From Actinomyces marmotae (lineage in GTDB: Bacteria; Actinomycetota; Actinomycetes; Actinomycetales; Actinomycetaceae), in contig NZ_CP053642.1 in assembly GCF_013177295.1 (NCBI RefSeq), forward strand, positions 806,001 to 870,000: a stretch of 64,000 nucleotides of DNA. The letters run 5' to 3'. Shown in pieces: positions 25,457 to 34,242 of this stretch (positions are counted from its first letter, which is position 1; every line of letters begins with the position of its first letter). The notes under the pieces were generated by a model. The model did not search any database and had not been told where the DNA came from. It saw nothing but the letters and a program-made list of their open reading frames with translations. A program made the position numbers and the translations under genes.

Positions 25457-25486
25457 AACGCTGGCGTTGGACGTAACGCCAGCTTT
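25457..25486. repeat. Inverted GCTGGCGTT site C
   Basis: GCTGGCGTT-6 nt-AACGCCAGC at 25460-25483 is perfect, extended to AACGCTGGCGTT / AACGCCAGCTTT. It lies 24 bp upstream of the first gene of the ssb-par operon and about 85 bp from the attachment site. It may be a centromere/operator or a recombinase arm site. Confidence 0.88.
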
Positions 25487-25569
25487 AGGAGCATGGCGGT
25501 GTACCCAGGACCTGACGAGCACGTCGGCGTGCTCGACGGCGACGACGATCCACTGGAGCCACGCCCACG

Positions 25570-25606
25570 ACCCGGAGGTCGCAGGTTCGAATCCTGTCCC
25601 CGCTAC
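25570..25606 (+). other. attR: 3' fragment of tRNA-fMet
   Basis: This reads as the end of the anticodon stem, variable loop (AGGTCG), T-arm (CAGGTTCGAATCCTG) and acceptor end (TCCCCGCTAC) of an actinobacterial initiator tRNA, without an encoded CCA. The 5' half is absent: upstream sequence does not fold as a tRNA. This is what remains at the far end when an element integrates into a tRNA 3' end. The intact tRNA should lie beyond the left edge. Confidence 0.75.
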
Positions 25607-25616
25607 GAGACCGGAG

Positions 25617-25647
25617 GCCCCGGCACCAGCAGGTGCCGGGGCTTTCT
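25617..25647 (+). terminator. tRNA terminator at the ICE junction
   Basis: Perfect 11-bp stem GCCCCGGCACC / GGTGCCGGGGC with a 4-nt loop, followed by TTTCT, just after the tRNA-fMet fragment. It is probably the original terminator of the tRNA gene, left on the chromosomal side. Confidence 0.85.
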
Positions 25648-25689
25648 GCTGCCCGGGCACGTACGGGGCGGGCACCCACGAGCCGTCGG

Positions 25690-25800
25690 CAGCGCGTTCC
25701 GCACTGAGCGGTGCTGTTCGCGCTCACTGGTGCGTTCCGCACTGAGCGGTGCTGTTCGCACCCACTGGTGCGGGCAGGACGCACCAGTGGGTGCTAACGG
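25690..25800. repeat. REP-like intergenic palindromic repeat, copy 1
   Basis: Two direct copies of a unit starting GCGTTCCGCACTGAGCGGTG are followed by a perfect hairpin GCACCCACTGGTGCG-7 nt-CGCACCAGTGGGTGC (25758-25794). A second locus with the same elements in reverse order is at 62075-62146. Confidence 0.85.
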
Positions 25801-25890
25801 CACCTCTCGGTGGCGAAGGCGCCAGTGGGCGCCGGCGATCTCCCGGTGCCGCGGGACGTCAGTCCGCGGGTGCGTGGGCCCGCTTTTCGC

Positions 25891-25896
25891 TAGCCT
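25891..25896 (+). promoter_or_regulatory. -10 box for leaderless fumC
   Basis: TAGCCT, 7 nt before ATG 25904. No ribosome site is present, so the mRNA probably starts at the ATG. Confidence 0.6.
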
Positions 25897-25903
25897 TGGC
25901 ACC

Positions 25904-27325
<1,422 letters not shown>

Positions 27326-27393
27326 GACGCGCCCGCTGAGAACCGCTGGCCAGTGGCCAGGTGGGCCGGCTCAACAGGCCATCCCGGCGATGC

Positions 27394-27441
27394 CGACGAC
27401 GGCGCCCGCCCTCCTATCCCGGAGGGAGGGCGCCGTCGTCG
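27394..27441. terminator. Long hairpin downstream of fumC
   Basis: CGACGACGGCGCCCGCCCTCC pairs with GGAGGGAGGGCGCCGTCGTCG with one mismatch and a 6-nt loop. No T-run follows. Likely transcription terminator of fumC. Confidence 0.7.
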
Positions 27442-27573
27442 TGGCCACGACCCTCATCGGATGCGCCGCCGGCGGGATCGTCTCGGCCGTCCGCCAGTCG
27501 CGCGCGTGGCCAGCCATCCGGCGGTGGCCAGCCGCCCCCTGACCAACCACCCGGCGCCGGCCTGCGGGCCGCG

Positions 27574-27628
27574 GACCGGTCTCGTCGCTGTTTTCGACCG
27601 GTCTCGCTCCTATTTTCGACCGGTCTCG
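27574..27628. repeat. GACCGGTCTCG iterons, 22-bp period, locus 1
   Basis: GACCGGTCTCG occurs at 27574, 27596 and 27618, exactly 22 bp apart, with TTTTC before the second and third. It lies in the gap between fumC and the osmoprotectant operon, about 165 bp before the first gene. The same arrangement recurs at 42279-42333 and 54661-54693. The rest of the 466-bp gap shows nothing else. Confidence 0.95.
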
Positions 27629-27791
27629 GTTTATGAGGGAACTTTATGGAGTCGTGACGGTGGTTCCCAGCAGCGGGGAATGAGATGAGAAGATTGGGTG
27701 TTGGGTCATGCGGCATCACCCGCCGCGCGTCGCCAGGCGCCGGACTGAACGAGTGGCAGCCCAGGCCCCACACCACGAGGAGAGCACGTCG

Positions 27792-28667
27792 ATGAGTGGT
27801 GAGATCGAGTTCGACTCCGTCACCAAGCACTATCCCGTACCCCGGCGCGCCAGGCGCCAGGGGGCGGACGCCTCGGCGGGCCCCGCCGTCAACTCCTTCA
27901 GCGCCACCATCGCCCAGGGGACTACCACCGTCCTGCTCGGCTCATCGGGCTCGGGCAAGACCACGCTCATGCGCATGGTCAACCGGATGGTCGAGCCCAC
28001 CAGCGGGCGTGTCCTCATCGACGGAGAGGACGTCGCCGGTCGGGATCCCGTCGCCCTGCGCCGCTCCATCGGCTACGTCATGCAGAACGGCGGTCTCCTG
28101 CCGCACCGCCGCGTCATCGACAACATCACCCTCGTGCCCCGGCTCAATGGCACGAGCCGGGCGGAGGCCGCCCACCGCGCCCATGAGCTCATGGACATCC
28201 TCGGCCTCGACCCCGCTCTGGCCGAGCGCTACCCCCATGAGCTCTCCGGCGGGCAGGCCCAGAGGGTCGGCGTCGCCCGGGCCCTCGCGGCCGACCCCGC
28301 GATCCTCCTCATGGACGAGCCCTTCGGCGCCGTCGACCCCCTCGTGCGCCGCGAGCTGCAGGCCGAGACCGCCCGCCTCCAGCGCGAGTTGGGCAAGACG
28401 ATCCTGTTCGTCACCCACGACGTCGATGAGGCCCTGGCCCTGGGTGACGAGATCATCGTCCTGCGCGAGGGCGCCCGGATCGCCCAGCGCGGCACCGGCC
28501 CCCAGATCCTCCATCACCCGGCCGACGCCTTCGTCGAGCGCTTCCTCGGCCTCGACGACGACATCCGGGCCTCCCGTCTGCGCGAGACGGCCGTGCGTGA
28601 CTCCGGCGCCGGCTCGCCGTCCCCACCGTCCCCCGTGCCCGAGGCCGCCGAGGTGCCGCGCCCATGA
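27792..28667 (+). CDS. Osmoprotectant ABC transporter ATPase (OpuCA/ProV-like)
   Basis: A 291-residue ATPase with Walker A GSSGSGKTT (about residues 50-58), a Q-loop at GYVMQNGGLLPHR, signature LSGGQAQRV, Walker B ILLMDEPF and the switch His in FVTHD. The QNGGLLPH sequence and the order of partner genes are typical of quaternary-amine uptake systems. It lacks the C-terminal CBS domains of OpuCA, ending in a Pro-rich tail. GAGGAG precedes ATG 27792. The stop overlaps the next start. It energises import of compatible solutes such as glycine betaine or choline; the exact substrate is not readable. Confidence 0.9.
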   Translation: MSGEIEFDSVTKHYPVPRRARRQGADASAGPAVNSFSATIAQGTTTVLLGSSGSGKTTLMRMVNRMVEPTSGRVLIDGEDVAGRDPVALRRSIGYVMQNGGLLPHRRVIDNITLVPRLNGTSRAEAAHRAHELMDILGLDPALAERYPHELSGGQAQRVGVARALAADPAILLMDEPFGAVDPLVRRELQAETARLQRELGKTILFVTHDVDEALALGDEIIVLREGARIAQRGTGPQILHHPADAFVERFLGLDDDIRASRLRETAVRDSGAGSPSPPSPVPEAAEVPRP

Positions 28668-29326
28668 CCTGGATCCTGGCCAGCCGCGCCCTCATCCTCA
28701 GTTGCCTGGAGTCCCACCTCGCCCAGGCGCTGCCCGCGATCGTCGCCGCCCTGCTCATCACCATCCCCCTGGCGCGCCTGGCCCAGAGGGTCCGCCCCCT
28801 GCGCGGCCTCATCACCACCGCGGCCTCGCTCCTGTACGCGATCCCCTCCCTCGCGCTGTTCGTCATCCTGCCGATCCTCCTGGCCACCGGCATCCGATCC
28901 ACGCTCAACGTCGTCGTCGCCCTGGCCCTCTACGCCCTGGCCCTCCTCGTCCCCGCCACCGTTGAGGCCCTCGACGCCGTCGACCACCGCGCCCTCGACG
29001 CCGCCACCGCCATGGGCATGGGGCGGCTGCGCCGATTCGTCACCGTCGAACTGCCGCTGGCGGGCCCGGCCATCCTCGCCGCCCTGCGGGTGACCACCGT
29101 CTCCACGATCTCGCTGACGACGGTGGGCGCGGTGCTGGGCGTGCGCAGCCTCGGCTGGCTCTTCACCGACGGCTTCGAACGGGGCATCTGGCCCGAGATC
29201 ATCACCGGCGTGCTGCTGACTGCCCTGACCGCCCTCGTGGTGGACCTGCTCATCGTCGCCGGCGGGCGCCTGCTCATGCCCTGGTCCCGTGGCGGGGGAG
29301 CCCGGGCGGGGAGGGCCGCCGCATGA
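28664..29326 (+). CDS. Osmoprotectant ABC transporter permease 1
   Basis: A 220-residue permease with about five membrane helices and the binding-protein-dependent transport signature around AATAMGMGRLRRFVTVELPLAGPAILAAL (EAA loop), which contacts the ATPase. Similar to OpuCB/ProW. It overlaps the ATPase gene by 4 bp and the second permease by 4 bp, so all subunits are made from one mRNA. The C-terminus ends in a basic Gly/Arg stretch. Confidence 0.88.
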   Translation: MTWILASRALILSCLESHLAQALPAIVAALLITIPLARLAQRVRPLRGLITTAASLLYAIPSLALFVILPILLATGIRSTLNVVVALALYALALLVPATVEALDAVDHRALDAATAMGMGRLRRFVTVELPLAGPAILAALRVTTVSTISLTTVGAVLGVRSLGWLFTDGFERGIWPEIITGVLLTALTALVVDLLIVAGGRLLMPWSRGGGARAGRAAA

Positions 29327-30003
29327 GGCTCCTCCTCGACGCCCTCGCCTACATCGCCGACGGCGCCCACTGGTCCGGCTCCATGGGCATCGCCCGGCTC
29401 CTGGCGCAGCACGCCGCCTACTCCCTCGCCGCCGTGGCGATCGCCGCCCTCATCGGAATGCCCATCGGGTGGTGGATCGGGCACACCGGCCACGGTCGGG
29501 CCCTCGTCATCGCCCTGACCGGTGCCGTGCGCGCCCTGCCCACCCTGGGGCTGATCACCATGTTCGGCCTGGCCCTGGGCATCGGGCTGAGGGCGCCCAT
29601 GATCGCCCTGGTCATCCTCGCGCTCCCCTCCGCCCTCGCCGGGGCCTACTCGGGCGTGGAATCCGTGGACCCCACCGCCGTCGACGGCGCGCGAGGGGCG
29701 GGCATGAGCCCGCTGCAGATCCTCACGCGGGTCGAGATCCCGCTGGGCGCCCCGATCATGCTCGGCGGCCTGCGCGCCGCCTCCCTGCAGGTCATCGCCA
29801 CGGGCGCCCTGGCCGCCTACACCGGCGCGGGGGGCTTGGGCCGCCTGATGTTCCTCGGGCTCAAGACCCAGGACTACCCGATCATGCTCGCCGCGGCGCT
29901 CCTGGTGATCGCCCTAGCCCTCTTCTCCGAGGGGATCTTCGCGCTCCTCCAGCGGGCCAGCGCGCCCGCGGGATCGCGCCACCGGCGCAAGGAGGCCTCA
30001 TGA
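29323..30003 (+). CDS. Osmoprotectant ABC transporter permease 2
   Basis: A 226-residue permease with about five or six helices. The EAA loop is visible around GARGAGMSPLQILTRVEIPLGAP, and TGALAAYTGAGGLGRL near the end is typical of the OpuCD/OpuBD partner. It overlaps the preceding permease (ATGA) and the substrate-binding gene, completing a heterodimeric membrane channel. Confidence 0.88.
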   Translation: MRLLLDALAYIADGAHWSGSMGIARLLAQHAAYSLAAVAIAALIGMPIGWWIGHTGHGRALVIALTGAVRALPTLGLITMFGLALGIGLRAPMIALVILALPSALAGAYSGVESVDPTAVDGARGAGMSPLQILTRVEIPLGAPIMLGGLRAASLQVIATGALAAYTGAGGLGRLMFLGLKTQDYPIMLAAALLVIALALFSEGIFALLQRASAPAGSRHRRKEAS

Positions 30004-30977
30004 ACCGCCAGAACCACCCCGTCACGCGGCCCACCCGGCGCGCCATGCTCGCGGGCCTGGGCGCCGGGGCCGCGGCCCTCCTGGCCGGCTGCTCCGATGC
30101 GAACCCCTTCGCCGTCCACCGCCGCAAGGGCAGCATCGTCGTCGGCAGCCAGCAGTACTACTCCAACGAGATCATCGCCGAGCTCTTCGCCCAGGCCATC
30201 GAGGCCAAGGGGCTCACCGTCCAGCGGGAGTTCCGCATCGGCCAGCGCGAGGCCTACCTGCCCGAGATCGCCAGCGGCTCGATCGACGTCATCCCCGAGT
30301 ACGGCGGCAACCTCCTGCAGCACTACCAGCGCGTCTCGGCGACGGCGGGCACCGGTCCCGCCGCTGGGGCCGCATCCCCTGCCGCCGGCCCCACCACCGC
30401 CGAGGCCGTCCAGGAGGAGCTCACCCGGATCCTGCCCGGCGGATTGCGGGTCCTGGCCCCCGCGGAGGCGACCGACCAGGACTCCTTCGCCGTCACCCGC
30501 GCGAGCGCCGAGGAGCACGGCCTGACCTCCATCGGCGACCTCGCGGGCCTCGGCCGCGCGGTGCGCATGGCCGCCAACAGCGAGTTCATGGCCCGCCCCT
30601 ACGGGCCAGCGGGCGTCAAATCCGTCTACGGGGTCGATATCGAGGTCACCCCCGTGGAGGACTCCGGCGGGCCGCTCACCGTCAAGGCCCTGACCGACGG
30701 GAGCGTCGATGTCGCCGACATCTACTCCTCCGATCCCGTCATCGAGGCCAATGGCCTGGTGATCCTGGAGGACCCCGCCGGGCTTATCGCCCCTCAGCGC
30801 GTCACTCCGCTGGTCGCCGAGGCCCTGGCGCCCACGGCCGTGGAGGCCATCGACGCGGTCTGCGCGCGCCTGGGACCGGGCCAGTTGCGAGCCCTCAATG
30901 CCCGCTCCACCGGCGAGCAGCTCGCCGCCGAGGTCATCGCCGCCGACTGGCTGGCCGCCCAGGGTCTCGCGGGCTGA
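30000..30977 (+). CDS. Osmoprotectant-binding lipoprotein (OpuCC-like)
   Basis: A 325-residue substrate-binding protein. A twin-Arg-like n-region (RPTRRAM) is followed by a hydrophobic stretch and lipobox LLAGC, so Cys at about residue 28 is predicted to be lipidated after export. The mature part has IVVGSQQYYSNEIIAELFAQ, then YLPEIASGSIDVIPEYGGNL and VDVADIYSSDP, the pattern of quaternary-amine-binding OpuAC domains. A Pro/Ala-rich insertion lies at about residues 115-135. ATG 30000 overlaps the permease stop. It captures the solute outside the cell for the ABC permeases. Confidence 0.9.
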   Translation: MNRQNHPVTRPTRRAMLAGLGAGAAALLAGCSDANPFAVHRRKGSIVVGSQQYYSNEIIAELFAQAIEAKGLTVQREFRIGQREAYLPEIASGSIDVIPEYGGNLLQHYQRVSATAGTGPAAGAASPAAGPTTAEAVQEELTRILPGGLRVLAPAEATDQDSFAVTRASAEEHGLTSIGDLAGLGRAVRMAANSEFMARPYGPAGVKSVYGVDIEVTPVEDSGGPLTVKALTDGSVDVADIYSSDPVIEANGLVILEDPAGLIAPQRVTPLVAEALAPTAVEAIDAVCARLGPGQLRALNARSTGEQLAAEVIAADWLAAQGLAG

Positions 30978-31032
30978 GCGGCGCCCGGCCCCGCGGTGCC
31001 GACGCCCGCCCAGCAGGCCTGAGGAGGGCCCG

Positions 31033-32070
31033 TCAGCCCAGCCCCGGAGCCGCTGCGGTGGAGGCCCTGACCACGAGCCGGGGCACGATCACCTGCTCGG
31101 TGGGCAGGTAGTTGTTGGCCGCGCGGCCGATCGCGCGCTCCAGCGCCAGGCGCGCCATGAGATCCGTGTTCTGGTCGATCGTCGTCAGGGTCACCGGCCC
31201 GGCCTGCGCCCGCCGGGCGTTGTCGAAGCCGACGACGCTCACCCGCTCCGGCACCGCCGCCCCGGCCGCCCTCAGCCCCAGGACGATGCCGCCGGCCACC
31301 CGGTCGTTGAAGGCGACGACGCCGGTCGGCAGGCGCTCCAGCCCGCCGGCCGCCAGGGCCTTGTCCACCATCGCGGCTGCGGCGGCGAGCCCGTGCTCCT
31401 GCTCGATGCCCCCTGGCAGGACCATGACCTGATCCCCCAGGCCGTGCGAGCCCATCGCCTCCAGGTACCCGGCGGCGCGCTCGGCCGAGGATGGCGCCGT
31501 GCCGCCGTCGACATGCGCGATCCGCCGGTGCCCCAGGGAGACGAGGTGCTCGACGGCGAGCGCGAGCCCGCCCCGGTCATCAATGCGGATGACGTCCACC
31601 GCGGGGCTGGCGACCGGCCGGGCGATCGTCACCACCGGTACCTCATCGGCCAGGCTCCTCAGCCGCGCCGCGCCGATGGAGGGAGCCACCATGATGAGCG
31701 CGTCAACGCGGTCGCGCAGCAGCGTGTCCGCGGCACGGCGGTCATCGATCGTGTCGATGACGGCCGAGAGGACGAGCCGGTGCGTCGTGGCGCTCTCCGC
31801 GGCGTGGTAGAGGCTCTCGATGAGCCCGGCGTGGAAGGGCTGGTGGACGGCGAAGGTCACCCCGATCAGGCTTGAGCGCGCCGACCGCAGGGCCCGCGCC
31901 TGCTGATCCGCCCGATAACCGAGCCGCTTGGCGACGGCTTTGACGCGACGACGGGTCTCCTCGGAGGCTCCCGCGGCGTCCCGCATGACGATCGAGGCCA
32001 TCGACACGGAGCAACTGGCCTCCCGGGCGACGTCGACCAGCGTCACCCTCCTGCTCCTGCCACGGGGCAT
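31033..32070 (-). CDS. LacI-family repressor of the inositol-type locus
   Basis: A 345-residue regulator. ATG 32070 follows AAGGGAGGA. The DNA-binding domain VTLVDVAREASCSVSMASIVMRD is at the N-terminus, with the hinge-helix region RRRVKAVAKRLGY; the Arg-Ala-Leu-Arg-Ser hinge is followed by a periplasmic-binding-protein-like sensor domain. SIVMRD replaces the usual TVSRVL recognition residues, so its operator may be atypical. It diverges from the dehydrogenase gene and most likely represses both promoters, being released by the sugar or polyol substrate. Confidence 0.9.
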   Translation of the reverse strand: MPRGRSRRVTLVDVAREASCSVSMASIVMRDAAGASEETRRRVKAVAKRLGYRADQQARALRSARSSLIGVTFAVHQPFHAGLIESLYHAAESATTHRLVLSAVIDTIDDRRAADTLLRDRVDALIMVAPSIGAARLRSLADEVPVVTIARPVASPAVDVIRIDDRGGLALAVEHLVSLGHRRIAHVDGGTAPSSAERAAGYLEAMGSHGLGDQVMVLPGGIEQEHGLAAAAAMVDKALAAGGLERLPTGVVAFNDRVAGGIVLGLRAAGAAVPERVSVVGFDNARRAQAGPVTLTTIDQNTDLMARLALERAIGRAANNYLPTEQVIVPRLVVRASTAAAPGLG

Positions 32071-32165
32071 AGCGCCATCCTCCCTTAGTCCCGCGCCGCT
32101 CACGCGGCGCCTGACCGGGGCGCCCGCCCAGCGGCGGTCGCCTGAGACTGGAAAGTAATAATTTT

Positions 32166-32175
32166 AGAACGTTCT
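32166..32175. promoter_or_regulatory. Candidate LacI-family operator
   Basis: AGAACGTTCT, a perfect CG-centred palindrome inside an AT-rich stretch (TAATAATTTTAG just before it), lies 91 bp upstream of the repressor start in the divergent region. The CG centre fits LacI-family operators. A partial copy (GGAACGTATT) lies near 32267. Confidence 0.55.
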
Positions 32176-32362
32176 GTCGAGAGCGGTGGTCGGATGAACC
32201 GCCAGCCATCAGCGAAAAGAGGTGGATGAGGGCGCAGAGTTCGTGCGCTCACGGTCCAGGGGAATTGGAACGTATTACGGTCTACGGCGTCGCCAGGATC
32301 ACAGTGATGATGCTGTGGGCTCCCGGCCTCAGCACCCAGACACGACGAAGGAGTCAGGAAGC

Positions 32363-33388
32363 ATGACATCTCGCGAACCCGTCAGGATCGCGTTGGTCGG
32401 TGCCGGCAGAATCGGCTCTCACCACGCCACCGCGATCGCTCACGAGCTCCACACCGCGGAGCTCGTCGCCGTCGTCGACCCCCGCGTCGACGCCGCGACC
32501 GCCCTGGCCACCGATCTCGGCGCCCGCCCCGAGGCCGATGCCCGGGCCGTCCTCGCCGACCCCGAGGTCGATGCCATCGTCGTCACGACCCCGGCCGCAC
32601 TCCACCGCGACCTCATCGTCGAGGCGGCCAAGGCCGGCAAGCACGTCTTCACCGAGAAGCCCCTGACCACGGAGCTGGCCGAGGCCGACGAGTGCGTGGC
32701 CGCCGCGGCCCAGGCCGGCGTGGTCCTGCAGGTCGGCTTCAACCGCCGCTTCGCCCCCGGGTTCGCCGCTGCGAGGAGGGTGGTGGACGATGGCCGCGTC
32801 GGCACCCCGCAACTGCTGCGCTCGCTCACCCGCGACCCCGGCCCCTACGACGGAGACCCCGAGCGCACCCCGCTGTGGACGATCTTCCTGGAGACCCTCA
32901 TCCACGACTTCGACACGCTGCGCTTCCTCAACCCCGGATCCGAGGTCACCGAGGTCACCGCCCACGCCGATGCCCTCATCCGGCCGGACGCCCGGCAGGC
33001 CGGCTTCCTTGACACCTCGATCGTCCACCTGCGCTTCGACAACGGCGCCTTCGCCACCGCCGAAGCCTCCTTCAGCGCCACCTACGGCTACGACGTGCGC
33101 GGCGAGGTCTTCGGCGACGGCGGCATGGCCGTCGCCGGATCCGGCCGCACCAGCGATATGGAGTACTACGGCCCGGACGGCGTCGCCTACGGAACCTCCC
33201 GGGCGGACACCGATCTCCTCCACAGCGCCTATGTGGCCGAGTTCGCCGCCTTTGTCGAGGCCGTGCGCGGCGAGGCCCCCGCCATCCCCACGGGCGAGGA
33301 CGGCGTCAAGGCCCTGGAGATCGCCCGGGCGGCCATCCTCTCGGTCCAGCAGTCCCGCACCGTGTCCTTGGGGGAGGTGGCCCGATGA
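32363..33388 (+). CDS. Gfo/Idh/MocA dehydrogenase, probable inositol 2-dehydrogenase
   Basis: A 341-residue NAD(P)-dependent oxidoreductase. The Rossmann motif VGAGRIGSHHA (about residues 12-22), DPRVDAA, and the EKPL catalytic Lys (HVFTEKPLTTE) are clear; GFNRRFAPGF and HDFDTLRFL with the substrate His and Asp follow. This pattern is closest to inositol 2-dehydrogenases (IolG), which oxidise myo-inositol to the 2-keto form. ATG 32363 has AGGA just upstream. It is the first gene of a three-gene operon with an isomerase and a sugar transporter; the exact polyol is inferred. Confidence 0.85.
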   Translation: MTSREPVRIALVGAGRIGSHHATAIAHELHTAELVAVVDPRVDAATALATDLGARPEADARAVLADPEVDAIVVTTPAALHRDLIVEAAKAGKHVFTEKPLTTELAEADECVAAAAQAGVVLQVGFNRRFAPGFAAARRVVDDGRVGTPQLLRSLTRDPGPYDGDPERTPLWTIFLETLIHDFDTLRFLNPGSEVTEVTAHADALIRPDARQAGFLDTSIVHLRFDNGAFATAEASFSATYGYDVRGEVFGDGGMAVAGSGRTSDMEYYGPDGVAYGTSRADTDLLHSAYVAEFAAFVEAVRGEAPAIPTGEDGVKALEIARAAILSVQQSRTVSLGEVAR

Positions 33389-34242
33389 GCCCGGTGACCG
33401 TGCCCGCGGGCAATGCCTTCTCGTTGGCGGCTTGCGCGGAGATGATCTACCTCGACAAGCCGTTCATGGAGCGCGTCGAGGCCATCGCCGCGCGCGGCTT
33501 GGGCGTGGAGATCTGGGACTGGACCGCCAAGGACCTCCGGGCGCTGGCCGCCCGCCGCGCCGACGGGGCGCGCGTGGTGTCCATGACCGGATACGTCGAG
33601 GGCGACCTGACCACCGACGCCGGTGTCACCCGCCTGCTTGAGACGGCCGAGCAGTCACTGCGCGCGGCCGAGGCTCTGGAGTGCCCGGTGCTCAACTTCC
33701 ACGGCACCGGCCTGGGCGAGGGCGGTATCCCCGTCGTCGCCAACGCCCACCCCACCCCGGGCGACTGGCTGCGCGCCGCCGATACCTGCGCCCGCCTGGC
33801 CGAGCTCGGGGCCAGGGAGGGGCGCGTGTTCACCCTGGAGAACCTCAACACCGCGCTCGACCACCCCGGCTGCCCCTTCGCCTCGGCGGCCGACGCGCTG
33901 GCCCTCGTGCGCGCCGTCGACTCGCCGCACCTGAGGATCAACCTCGACCTGTACCACGCCCAGATCGGGGAGGGGAACCTCATCGAGTTGTGCCGCCAGG
34001 CCCTGCCCTGGATCGGGGAGCTCCAGGTCGCCGACGTCCCCGGTCGGGCCCAGCCCGGCACCGGGGAGATCAACTACCGTGCCATCGCCACCGCCCTGGC
34101 CGACATGGGCTACCGCGGCAACATCGGCATGGAGGCCTTCGCCTGGGGCGCCACCGACGCGGCCGAGCCCGGCTCCACCGCCGCCACCAACACCGCCCTG
34201 GATCAGTTCATCACCACCTTCACCGTAGGAGGCCCCGCATGA
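33385..34242 (+). CDS. Hydroxypyruvate isomerase-like TIM-barrel protein
   Basis: A 285-residue xylose-isomerase-like TIM barrel. Motifs include LNFHGTGLGEGG, FTLENLNT (metal-binding Glu), LRINLDLYHAQIGEGNL (metal-binding Asp and His), and ELQVADVPGRAQPGTGEINY, which is characteristic of Hyi; NIGMEAFAWG supplies the last Glu. It may act in the same inositol or sugar-acid route as IolE/IolI-type isomerases. It overlaps the dehydrogenase and transporter genes by 4 bp on each side. Confidence 0.85.
   Translation: MSPVTVPAGNAFSLAACAEMIYLDKPFMERVEAIAARGLGVEIWDWTAKDLRALAARRADGARVVSMTGYVEGDLTTDAGVTRLLETAEQSLRAAEALECPVLNFHGTGLGEGGIPVVANAHPTPGDWLRAADTCARLAELGAREGRVFTLENLNTALDHPGCPFASAADALALVRAVDSPHLRINLDLYHAQIGEGNLIELCRQALPWIGELQVADVPGRAQPGTGEINYRAIATALADMGYRGNIGMEAFAWGATDAAEPGSTAATNTALDQFITTFTVGGPA

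Noticed and set aside
25493..25903. N-terminal extension of fumC through the ICE junction
   Set aside because: Contains the tRNA fragment, its terminator and REP-like repeats; the -10 box places the start at 25904.
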